Shown piece by piece: positions 56,440-64,000 of a stretch of 64,000 nt of DNA; within the stretch, counting starts at the first letter, position 1, and each line of letters opens with the position of its first letter. Origin of the DNA: CAZKVU01 sp964556475. Its GTDB lineage: Bacteria; Patescibacteriota; Microgenomatia; UBA1406; HO2-37-13b. Both the position numbers and the translations under genes were made by a program. Location: the NCBI GenBank assembly GCA_964556475.1, contig CAZKVU010000001.1, forward strand, positions 20,228-84,227, given 5' to 3'. The notes beneath the pieces are model-generated. The model had not been told where the DNA came from. It did not search any database and saw nothing but the letters and a program-made list of their open reading frames with translations.

Positions 56440-57432
56440 ATGAGTACTATGAAGAAAATAGGAATACTTATTGCACATCTCATACTATTCACCATATTGT
56501 CCGCTGCTATCACGCCGTCTATTTACGCCTTAACGCCAACTCAACCAATTGATCCTGATGCAAGCAGCAGCGCAATCATAGAAAATCCTGCTAAAAAATC
56601 AGGTATTGAGGTCAATCCAGCAGTCATGGAGGTTGAAATCTCATCGATCGAACAAGAAAAAACAATAAAAATCCACGTTATTAATTACAACGATTACGCA
56701 GTTAATCTTGACCTTGCTGCGATTAATTTTAAGCAAGGAGATCTTGACGGGCTTGTTCAATTTTTAGGGGAAAAAAGCGATAGTTACACATATTCGCTTT
56801 CCTCATTTATTCACCTCTCTTATCCAGAAATTGAACTTGAAGCACATGAAAAACGTGATATTGAGGTTCAAATATTAAATCGTCAGGACTTATCCCCTGG
56901 TGGCCATTATGCCGGTATTGTTGTACGCCAGAAGCCGCAAAAAGGCACTGGTGGTAAAACATATATATTACCTGCGGTCTCATCTCTCATTCTGCTTAAA
57001 AAAACTGGCGGTGAACAATACAATCTATCGATTAAAGATGTCGACTGGCCAGAACATGTTGTTGAATTGTTCTACCCTCAGAAGATCAATATTACATTTC
57101 AAAATGAAGGAAATATTCACTTAGTTCCCTATGGAAGAGTTGAAATCCGGGATATATTCAACCGCCTGATTAAGAAAGGAGTCATTAATACGTCATCGGC
57201 GTATGTATTTCCATCATCCCGAAGGAGGCTTGAAATTGATATGAAACCAATCTCGTTGAGCTTACCTATATCAATCAATACATTGACAATCAAGGGCAAT
57301 GACAGCATCAAAAAAACCAATTTTAATTATCAAGAGGCATATGTATATATCAATCCGTTCTTTATTGGAATCGTGATACTCATGCCGATTATTATCAAAA
57401 GGTATCGTTCAAAGCGACGCGCAAAAAAATAG
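56440..57432 (+). CDS. DUF916-like membrane-anchored surface protein, divergent paralogue
   Basis: 330 residues from the ATG at 56440, 17 bp after the previous stop. Signal peptide (about 5-30). Two Ig-like domains with the same plan as the previous two genes: IEVNPAVMEVEISSIEQEK, SPGGHYAGIVVRQKP, and INITFQNEGNIHLVPYGRVE, which mirrors FNIKIKNTGNIHIVPGGDIF. C-terminal membrane helix (about 306-322) and a very basic tail (RYRSKRRAKK). It is clearly an older paralogue that did not take part in the 960-bp duplication. Three such proteins in tandem next to two secreted beta-sandwich proteins suggest one surface complex. Confidence 0.8.
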   Translation: MSTMKKIGILIAHLILFTILSAAITPSIYALTPTQPIDPDASSSAIIENPAKKSGIEVNPAVMEVEISSIEQEKTIKIHVINYNDYAVNLDLAAINFKQGDLDGLVQFLGEKSDSYTYSLSSFIHLSYPEIELEAHEKRDIEVQILNRQDLSPGGHYAGIVVRQKPQKGTGGKTYILPAVSSLILLKKTGGEQYNLSIKDVDWPEHVVELFYPQKINITFQNEGNIHLVPYGRVEIRDIFNRLIKKGVINTSSAYVFPSSRRRLEIDMKPISLSLPISINTLTIKGNDSIKKTNFNYQEAYVYINPFFIGIVILMPIIIKRYRSKRRAKK

Positions 57433-57433
57433 C

Positions 57434-58060
57434 ATGAAGAAAAAAATGCTTATATTTATACTCCTTATCAGTATTTTAATCATTGGATTTTTTGTATCTC
57501 CCTATGGGCAATCAATTTTAGCAGGAAAAAGTCTTCGCACAGACCAAATCTCAGATAGATCCAAGGAGTATATTGATTCGCAGAAAGACTCGAATGAACT
57601 CTGGAAAAATACCGATTTATCAAAAAAAGGGCCTGCAAAAGCAACAGTTTTCGACGTTGACGGTTGCTTTACCATAACGATCCCCTATAACATTATTGTT
57701 ACGAGAAAGGATAATGAATGTGACTACCAGATCAATACAGGCCGTCCTAAAACGACAATTATTGCGTATGTTAACAAAAGTAATGTCGACAGTCTTGATG
57801 AAGATTCTGGTGTTAGGTTGCGTAGGAGTCGATCAAACGAATATCAGGAAATCAATAAAAAAATTGGAGACCGTACATTTCTGATATTCAAAAAAAAGGC
57901 CGGAGTTTTTAATGTTAACGCATTTTATAAGACCGGGAGTATATTGCTTGTGGTTAATATGAAAGGCTATACCGCTGATGACTTATCAAATGATTTCTAT
58001 GACATACTAAGTTCTGTAGAATTAAATAAAGATCACGTATTTACACAAAAAACACAATAA
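57434..58060 (+). CDS. Membrane-anchored hypothetical protein
   Basis: 208 residues. N-terminal helix (about 4-22), a charged helical spacer (about 30-65), then a compact alpha/beta domain (about 70-200) with two cysteines (VDGCFTITIPYN, NECDYQINTG) and strands such as RTFLIFKKKAGVFNVNAFY and ILLVVNMKGYTADD. The pattern recalls PsbP/lipid-binding-like folds seen in exported proteins, but I cannot assign it. It starts 1 bp after the previous stop and ends 1 bp before the next gene, so it belongs to the surface operon 54111-59204. Confidence 0.72.
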   Translation: MKKKMLIFILLISILIIGFFVSPYGQSILAGKSLRTDQISDRSKEYIDSQKDSNELWKNTDLSKKGPAKATVFDVDGCFTITIPYNIIVTRKDNECDYQINTGRPKTTIIAYVNKSNVDSLDEDSGVRLRRSRSNEYQEINKKIGDRTFLIFKKKAGVFNVNAFYKTGSILLVVNMKGYTADDLSNDFYDILSSVELNKDHVFTQKTQ

Positions 58061-58061
58061 C

Positions 58062-59204
58062 ATGTTATACCGACCAGTTCAAAAATTAGAGCATCAGGGC
58101 AAAGATGACAAACAACCATCAAGCGTGATGAAGCAAATTTGTGCTCAACTTTTAACCTTGAGCATGTCGTGCAACCTGTTCTTCTTCCTAGCACTCCCCG
58201 CTTCAACGAACTACAAGCTCAATAGCTTTGGCTTCGGTTCAGGTGGCGAGGATAGTATTAGTTCTTCAAATTATAATATGGAGGGTATCATGGGCGAGAT
58301 TGCCGGAAAGCTCACTTCTACAACGTATAATCTCGGTGCAGGCCTGCAAATGGCACAAAACGCCAATGTACCGTCTGCCCCAACATTCGTGAACTCAGGA
58401 AGCTGGTATAACAAGCTCAAAATTACTATTAACAAGTGGAGCGGAGACCCAACTGATGCCACATATGCAATTGCCATCAGTACCGATAACTGGGTGACAA
58501 CAAACTGGGTTCAAAATGATAATACAATTGGCGCATCTCTTGGTTCGGAAGACTTTCAAACATATACAAACTGGGGCGGTGCCTCTGGTGAATTCATTAT
58601 TGGTCTCGCTGCGAACACGACCTACAAAGTGAAGGTTAAATCTCGTCAGGGAAACTATACAGAAACCGGCCTTGGGCCTGAAGCCTCTGCGGCTACATCG
58701 AGCGTATCAATAACGTTTGATATCGATATCTCGAGTACTGATACCGAAACCGCAGCACCGTATGCTGTTGCCTTTGGGGATTTAGCAGTGGGTTCTGTAA
58801 CGACCGCAACAAATAAAGTCTGGATAGACTTAGATACGAATGCTGAGTATGGGGGGTATGTGTATATTTCAGGCCAAAATAATGGTTTAAAAAGTTCTGT
58901 GCTCAATTATACGATTAGTTCCGGCTCGGTAGATTTATCCGGGCAAAGCGAAGGGTTTGGGGCTCAAAATAGCTCAGACACTGAAAGCTCAGGTGGACCG
59001 CTTGCGGCACAATCCCCTTATACCGGCGCCAGTGAGAATGTCGGAGTAGTTGACACAACAATTCGAGAATTATATTCATCTTCCGGCGCTCAAATTAGTG
59101 GCGGGCGCGGTTCATTCACACTCAAAGCAAAAGCTTCGAATACAACACCTGCTGCTGATGATTACGCCGACACTCTTACCATGATAGCCTCAGGCACGTT
59201 CTAA
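58062..59204 (+). CDS. Exported beta-rich surface protein with FN3-like middle domain
   Basis: 380 residues; start 1 bp after the previous stop. Signal peptide about 25-45, preceded by an unusually long charged N-terminus. Residues 50-100 carry SGGEDSISSSNYNMEGIMGE, a repeat-like motif common in exported proteins. An FN3-like domain follows (about 105-210: PSAPTFVNSGSWYNKLKITI, AANTTYKVKVKSRQG). The C-terminal domain (about 215-380) resembles that of the gene at 52985: VAFGDLAVGSVTTATNKVWI, DLDTNAEYGGYV, and the end AADDYADTLTMIASGTF. It has no anchor, so it is likely bound by the DUF916-like proteins encoded just before. Last gene of the operon. Confidence 0.8.
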   Translation: MLYRPVQKLEHQGKDDKQPSSVMKQICAQLLTLSMSCNLFFFLALPASTNYKLNSFGFGSGGEDSISSSNYNMEGIMGEIAGKLTSTTYNLGAGLQMAQNANVPSAPTFVNSGSWYNKLKITINKWSGDPTDATYAIAISTDNWVTTNWVQNDNTIGASLGSEDFQTYTNWGGASGEFIIGLAANTTYKVKVKSRQGNYTETGLGPEASAATSSVSITFDIDISSTDTETAAPYAVAFGDLAVGSVTTATNKVWIDLDTNAEYGGYVYISGQNNGLKSSVLNYTISSGSVDLSGQSEGFGAQNSSDTESSGGPLAAQSPYTGASENVGVVDTTIRELYSSSGAQISGGRGSFTLKAKASNTTPAADDYADTLTMIASGTF

Positions 59205-59320
59205 ACACGTTAAAAAAACTCACTAATAAAACTCGCTCTTAAAACTCGCTGGAAAAATAAGAGAAAATTTCTTTCGGAATATTCTATTTTTCATAAATTT
59301 TTCTCAATTAAAAATTCGAG

Positions 59321-59362
59321 CTCAATTGTAACCCGTTTTTCGAAAGTTGATTTTTCATCGAA
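59321..59362. other. AT-rich hairpin-forming intergenic segment
   Basis: CGTTTTTCGA and TCGAAAAAACG face each other across about 14 bases within the 232-bp space between the operon end and the giant gene. The space also carries repeated AAACTCGCT. It could be a terminator-like or regulatory element. There is no gene in this space. Confidence 0.4.
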
Positions 59363-59386
59363 AAAACGAGCGTAAAAAATGTCACT

Positions 59387-59408
59387 TTGAGGCTTGACAG
59401 AGCCTCAA
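59387..59408. promoter_or_regulatory. Inverted repeat overlapping -35 box, candidate operator
   Basis: TTGAGGCT-tgacag-AGCCTCAA, perfect 8-bp arms. The -35 hexamer TTGACA (59394-59399) lies across its centre, so a bound repressor would block polymerase; alternatively the RNA hairpin could end upstream transcription. Confidence 0.55.
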
Positions 59409-59422
59409 GCATTTATTACTAT
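59394..59422 (+). promoter_or_regulatory. Promoter of giant repetitive surface protein
   Basis: TTGACA (59394-59399), 17-bp spacer, TACTAT (59417-59422), 14 bases before the ATG. AAGGA precedes the ATG by one base, too close to be a good ribosome site. Confidence 0.7.
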
Positions 59423-59436
59423 GAAAGTATAAGGAC

Positions 59437-62400
59437 ATGTCAAAATTAAAACGGTTTTTAGCATCGGTTTTTCTTCTATTCTTTTCTTTTTCTATAGCCT
59501 TTTCTTATGCTCCAAAGGTTGAAGCAGCTGCCGGAATTAACCAAACAATTAATTTTCAAGGTAAAGTTGCAAACTCAAATGGGACCAATGTAACAAACGG
59601 AAACTATGATTTCGTCTTCAGGCTTTATAAAGCCTCAAGCGGAGGTGCATCTCAGTGGACAGAAACCTGGAATTCAGGTACGAGTCAAGTTGCAGTAACC
59701 GATGGTGTTTTTCAAGTTGCTCTTGGCACTCATCAAAGTTTGGCAAGCCTTGATTTTAATGATGACTCCTGGTATCTCACTGTGGAATTCAACGGCGATG
59801 GTGAGATGGATCCCCGTATGCGATTTACCGCAGTTCCCTACGCATTTAACGCCAAAAAAGTTTCCGGCCTTACTGTGCAGGATTCAGCTGGCGGTGCAGA
59901 CACAACCGGTACGCTCAAGGTTGCCGATGGAAGCACGATAACCTTCCCTGCCGATTTTACCGTAAGTGGTGCAAATGCACTCACACTTACTACAACATCA
60001 AGTACGAACGTGACATTACCAACAACAGGCACCCTTGCCACACTCGCTGGATCTGAAATATTCACGAACAAAACAATAGGCTCAACCGGACTTTCATTTT
60101 CTGGGGCATCAACCGACATTACGACCGCATCCAATGAGGATCTTACTCTCACAGCAGCTGGCACAGGCGACGTTGTTATATCTACTGATGCTGATACTCA
60201 ATTCCGGGTTGTAGCGAGTGCTGCTCCGACCGTAGATCTTGTGGATATAACGAATGCAAGCCAAGGCGTCACGACAACTGGTATTGATGGCCTGTCGATT
60301 ACCTTTGTTCAAGCTGATGATGCTGATGCGACCGATACCAACGCAGCAGCACACATTGCAATAACGAACAGTTCGGGAGATGCTGATACACTCTACGGAC
60401 TCCAGATTGATGGTATTACTGGAGGTTCAGCCACTGAGACTGCCCTTTCAATTGGTGCAGGTTGGGATACGGGAATCGACCTCAACGCCAACACGCTCGT
60501 GAATATTGGAAGTGCTAACACAGACTTCACCTCAACTGGAGGCTTGACTCTTGATGATATCCTGACTGTAAACGATGACGTTGATGTAAATCTTGCCGCA
60601 GGAGAAAATGTTTTGATTGTAACGACTGCTGCTCCAACAGCCGATATCGTCGGTATAAATAATGCTGGTTTTGGAACGACAAGTAACGGAATCGACGCAC
60701 TTTCATTGCTTCTTGTTCAAGGAGACGATGCTGATTCAACAGATACAAATGCTGTCCTCCATGTTTCTGCAACATCAAGTTCAGGTGATGCTGATATTTT
60801 GTATGGAATTCAGATCACAGGTCTAACCGCGGGAACAGCAACTGAAACCGCAATAAACGTAGGCTCCGGCTGGGATACTGGAATCGATATGAACGCCAAC
60901 ACGATCGTAAATATTGGTAATTCCGGAACCGATTTCGACACGTCCGGAGGTCTAACACTTGCTGCAGACCTTGCTGTCAATGGTGATGACATCACCTCAG
61001 ATGGCACTTCACTTAAAATTGAAACCGGAGGCACAGGCACAACAGCAGTTCTTCAAGTTGGTCAAGGTGGTTCAGGCTCCACTACTCCTGACTTCCTTGG
61101 GCTGGACGTAAAATCCACGACCGGCGATCCTGCTGGTGGTGCTGAAGGCTACATCTACTACAACACCTTTGACAATGTTTTTAGATGTTATCAAAACACA
61201 GGGTGGACAAACTGTATTGGCTCAGGTTCAAGCCCATTCAATTCAGCAGGTGGTGTTATTACCAAAGGGACCTCAACTGATAAAGTACAACTTACCATGG
61301 CTGAGGCTGGAGATTATGGATTGCGCGTTGATACATCCACTGCACCAACTGTTGATTTAGTACAAATTGTAAATGCCAATGGTACAACTACAGATGGTAC
61401 AAAAGGGATGCTAATTGACTTCCTAACAGCGGATGATGCTGCTGCAGATACAAATTATGGTTTATATGTAAGTGCTGTGAGCGATATTGCAAGTTCAGAT
61501 TCTTCGGATGTTATCTACGGATTGTATATTAATACCTACCATACTGCTGGTTCAGCTACTGGAATTAACATTGCTAGTGGAGCTACGGTTGGTATTAATC
61601 TCAATGCTAATACCTTGATTAATATTGGCGATGCGAATACCGATTTCACATCTACAGGAGGTCTCACTTTGGCCGATATCCTAACCGTGAATGATGACCT
61701 TGATGTCAATATGGCTGCTGGAGAAAATGTCACGTTCACTGCTTCTGCTGCTCCAACAGCAGACCTTCTTGCAATTACAAACGCTGGCCAAGGTACGGTA
61801 ACAAACGGGATTGACGGTCTTTCAATCGCCTTCACCCAAGGAGATGATGCCGATGCCGCTGAAACTAATGCTGCCCTCAATATCGCCGTTACAGACAGCT
61901 CAGATGACGGAGATACACTGTACGGTATAAACATTGGAAATATTGGAGGCGGTCAATCTACCTATACTGCACTCAACATTGGCACTGGGTGGTACACCGG
62001 CATCAACCTTAACGCCGGCACAATTCTCAACATTGGTAACGCGGCAACTGATTTTACTTCCACTGGAGGTTTGAGCCTTGCTGATGACCTTGATATGACC
62101 GCAGATCCAATCCTGAACATCGGTAACGCTGGTACCGATTTTGACACGTCCGGAGGTCTGACGCTTGCAGATGACTTGGCAGTGAATGGTGATGATATTA
62201 CATCAGATGGAACCGCCCTCAAAATCCAAGTCGGCGCCTCAGGTGCATCAACCATCGCCACACTTCAAATTGGCGTAGGCGGTGCAGGCTCCACAACCCC
62301 CGACTTCCTCGGACTTGACGTTAAATCTGACACGGGTGATCCTGCTGGAGGCGCCGAAGGCTACATCTACTACAACACCTTTGACAATAAATTCAGATGT

Positions 62401-64000
62401 TATCAGAATTCTGGATGGACAGATTGTATCGGGACAGGTGGTGCAAGCCCATACACCTCAACTGGTGGTGTTATATCTCAAACAACCTCAACAGATAAAA
62501 CACGCCTAACCTCGAATGAGGCTGGTGATTATGGCTTATTAGTCGATACCTCAATAGCCAATACCGTTGATATCGTGCAGCTTACAAACTCGGGTTTTGG
62601 AACAACAGCTAATGGTGTTGACGGGCTTGATCTTAACTTCACGGCTGCCTCAGATGCTGCCAGCGGTGATACTAATTCAGCGGCGCATATCACGTTTGTA
62701 GGTTCAGCTGACTCCGGCGACACAATCAACGGACTCAAAATTGACGCAAGCGGGATCAATAGCAGCACAGAATATGCCATTAATATCAGCAGTATTACGG
62801 CTGGTTCTGGTACAGAAACCGCACTCTATATCGGTACCGGCTGGGATACGGGTATTGATATGAACTCAAATATCATTACCCATATTGGTGACACAAATAC
62901 CTCATTCGGCTCTACCGGAGGCCTTACACTTGCAGGACTCCTACAAGTCAACGACGATCTCGATGTCAACCTAGACGGAGGGCAAAATGTTACCCTACTT
63001 GCAACCGCGACCATAACAGCAGACATGCTCTCTCTTTCCTCTAATGGCTTCCGTACAACAACAAACGGCGTCGACGGTACACAAATAATTTTTGCTCAAG
63101 GTGACGATGTCGACTCATCAGACACAAATGCTGGCCTTCATATAACCACGGACAATAGCTCCGGCGATGCCGATACACTGTATGCAATTCAAATTGATGC
63201 TATTACCGGGGGCGCAGCCAGCGAAACTGCTATGTATGTTGGCTCCGGATGGGACAATGGACTCACAGTTGCCGATGCTGGTACATATTCCGTGCTTCTC
63301 TCCTCTAATGATGGTGATGTTGCCTCAGGTATGACATTTGGTACCTCTTCGCCAGTTTCAGTTTTCAGGTCTGCAGCCAATAAACTCACGATTGGAAGTA
63401 CGACCAATGGATTCACGTTCGACATTGCATCTGCAACATCAGCCTCAAATCCGCTCTTCAATGGTGCAAGTCAACCATCAAAAACCATCATGCTCTACCC
63501 TGAATACCCAGGAGCAAGCTTAACAGCATTCTATGGAGCAGGCACAGACTCAAACACAACAGTAACAGTTACTTCAGATACTGATTCAACCGCAAACGCC
63601 TTTAGAAATTATTATCAAGTGACACGAACATCATCCACACTCCATTACTACACTGTTGCCGTAAAAGTTAAGCTGCCTAAAGATTTCTATGCGTGGGAGA
63701 CATCAAATGCCATGGTTGTCAATTTTGCGACTAACAGCACAAGCTCTGCGAATAATTTGCTTGATGTACGCGTATACAAAGATGACGAAACTACTTCAGC
63801 AGTTGCATCTTCGACCAGCAACGTTTCCGGCGTAGCTCAGACTTGGACGAACGTGACGATTGATGACTCAACTCTTGATGACGCTTCTGCTCCAGAATGG
63901 GATGCAGCAGATGAGGCTGTTGTTATTTTCCTTCGTATGGGTTCGCAATCAAGCAACTGGGTTCGACTTGGCAGTATTACATTAAATTACAAGGCAGCAT
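59437..64000 (+). CDS. Giant repetitive exported protein, C-terminus outside window
   Basis: At least 1,521 residues, open to the window edge. Signal peptide (about 1-30, ending KVEAAAG). An N-terminal domain (about 32-145: TINFQGKVANSNGTNVTNG, YDFVFRLYKASSGG, MRFTAVPYAFNAKKVSGL) is the type often found at the head of fibre-like surface proteins. Then come long imperfect repeats of about 130-160 residues, each with a VDLVxITN start, a GDDADxxDTNA segment, SSGDADTLYGIQI, ETALxIGxGWDTGIDLNANT and TDFTSTGGLTLADxLxVNDD. A distinct insert, GGAEGYIYYNTFDN and FRCYQN, occurs twice (about 61130 and 62346). The last ~170 residues are non-repetitive beta. Probably a long fibrous adhesin or S-layer-like protein. 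Confidence 0.85.
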   Translation, partial: MSKLKRFLASVFLLFFSFSIAFSYAPKVEAAAGINQTINFQGKVANSNGTNVTNGNYDFVFRLYKASSGGASQWTETWNSGTSQVAVTDGVFQVALGTHQSLASLDFNDDSWYLTVEFNGDGEMDPRMRFTAVPYAFNAKKVSGLTVQDSAGGADTTGTLKVADGSTITFPADFTVSGANALTLTTTSSTNVTLPTTGTLATLAGSEIFTNKTIGSTGLSFSGASTDITTASNEDLTLTAAGTGDVVISTDADTQFRVVASAAPTVDLVDITNASQGVTTTGIDGLSITFVQADDADATDTNAAAHIAITNSSGDADTLYGLQIDGITGGSATETALSIGAGWDTGIDLNANTLVNIGSANTDFTSTGGLTLDDILTVNDDVDVNLAAGENVLIVTTAAPTADIVGINNAGFGTTSNGIDALSLLLVQGDDADSTDTNAVLHVSATSSSGDADILYGIQITGLTAGTATETAINVGSGWDTGIDMNANTIVNIGNSGTDFDTSGGLTLAADLAVNGDDITSDGTSLKIETGGTGTTAVLQVGQGGSGSTTPDFLGLDVKSTTGDPAGGAEGYIYYNTFDNVFRCYQNTGWTNCIGSGSSPFNSAGGVITKGTSTDKVQLTMAEAGDYGLRVDTSTAPTVDLVQIVNANGTTTDGTKGMLIDFLTADDAAADTNYGLYVSAVSDIASSDSSDVIYGLYINTYHTAGSATGINIASGATVGINLNANTLINIGDANTDFTSTGGLTLADILTVNDDLDVNMAAGENVTFTASAAPTADLLAITNAGQGTVTNGIDGLSIAFTQGDDADAAETNAALNIAVTDSSDDGDTLYGINIGNIGGGQSTYTALNIGTGWYTGINLNAGTILNIGNAATDFTSTGGLSLADDLDMTADPILNIGNAGTDFDTSGGLTLADDLAVNGDDITSDGTALKIQVGASGASTIATLQIGVGGAGSTTPDFLGLDVKSDTGDPAGGAEGYIYYNTFDNKFRCYQNSGWTDCIGTGGASPYTSTGGVISQTTSTDKTRLTSNEAGDYGLLVDTSIANTVDIVQLTNSGFGTTANGVDGLDLNFTAASDAASGDTNSAAHITFVGSADSGDTINGLKIDASGINSSTEYAINISSITAGSGTETALYIGTGWDTGIDMNSNIITHIGDTNTSFGSTGGLTLAGLLQVNDDLDVNLDGGQNVTLLATATITADMLSLSSNGFRTTTNGVDGTQIIFAQGDDVDSSDTNAGLHITTDNSSGDADTLYAIQIDAITGGAASETAMYVGSGWDNGLTVADAGTYSVLLSSNDGDVASGMTFGTSSPVSVFRSAANKLTIGSTTNGFTFDIASATSASNPLFNGASQPSKTIMLYPEYPGASLTAFYGAGTDSNTTVTVTSDTDSTANAFRNYYQVTRTSSTLHYYTVAVKVKLPKDFYAWETSNAMVVNFATNSTSSANNLLDVRVYKDDETTSAVASSTSNVSGVAQTWTNVTIDDSTLDDASAPEWDAADEAVVIFLRMGSQSSNWVRLGSITLNYKAA

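Noticed and set aside
1..64000. Alternative genetic code with TGA as Gly (as in Gracilibacteria or SR1)
   Set aside because: TGA ends genes at expected places, for example the ATGA overlap at 55265-55268, and reading it as Gly would extend proteins past their family ends.

Overview
The window looks like one scaffold of a small-genome bacterium of the Patescibacteria (candidate phyla radiation), plausibly a Microgenomates-type lineage. This is an inference from gene style: moderate-to-low GC, many giant surface proteins without obvious relatives, promoters whose -10 box sits 6-8 nt from the start codon, tRNA genes without an encoded CCA, and TGA used as a normal stop. No 16S rRNA or ribosomal protein gene is present to confirm it. 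Seven runs of exactly 100 N occur. At four of them the same 55 bases stand on both sides, so these are unmerged contig overlaps; collapsing 155 bases there restores three full-length genes.

Region 1 (1-9,023, minus strand) holds a giant unknown protein of at least 1,984 residues that runs off the left edge. Upstream of it lie an Ala/Gly/Glu-rich membrane protein, a small helical protein and a glutaredoxin fused to a long Pro/Ala/Ser/Thr tail.

Region 2 (9,075-26,416) is the most striking part: a complete-looking cohesin-dockerin locus. It encodes a cohesin with an LPNTG sorting signal, two cohesins on N-terminal membrane anchors, one protein with a single dockerin-like loop, and six large exported proteins ending in two-loop dockerins. 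Two of the dockerin proteins carry von Willebrand A domains, one is a family 1 pectate lyase, and one carries cysteine-rich repeats and a collagen-like stretch. They share cysteine-containing modules that I cannot assign to any named family. The two membrane cohesins have nearly the same promoter. A sortase at 43.3 kb and a prepilin peptidase at 50 kb could process parts of this system.

Region 3 (26.4-42 kb) is mixed. It has peptidyl-tRNA hydrolase, a 7TM plus ATP-grasp/aspartic-protease pair, tRNA-Leu, an SGNH hydrolase, tRNA-Ser, a LamG-type surface protein, a DUF2207 membrane protein, a metallopeptidase, a membrane-anchored chymotrypsin-like protease, a zinc-ribbon membrane protein, a nucleotidyltransferase, a WecG/TagA glycosyltransferase, tRNA-Arg and MreB.

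Region 4 (42-50.5 kb) has a PEGA-domain protein, the sortase, and a metabolic block: threonine dehydrogenase, 2-amino-3-ketobutyrate CoA ligase and a two-subunit 2-oxoacid:ferredoxin oxidoreductase. Together these could turn threonine and 2-oxoacids into glycine, acyl-CoA and reduced ferredoxin. Nucleoside diphosphate kinase and the prepilin peptidase follow.

Region 5 (50.6-64 kb) is a second surface-protein region. A divergent pair shares an N-terminal module. An operon of DUF916-like membrane-anchored proteins contains two genes that share a 960-bp tandem duplication but differ in leader and anchor. A giant repetitive exported protein runs off the right edge behind a strong promoter whose -35 box lies in an inverted repeat.
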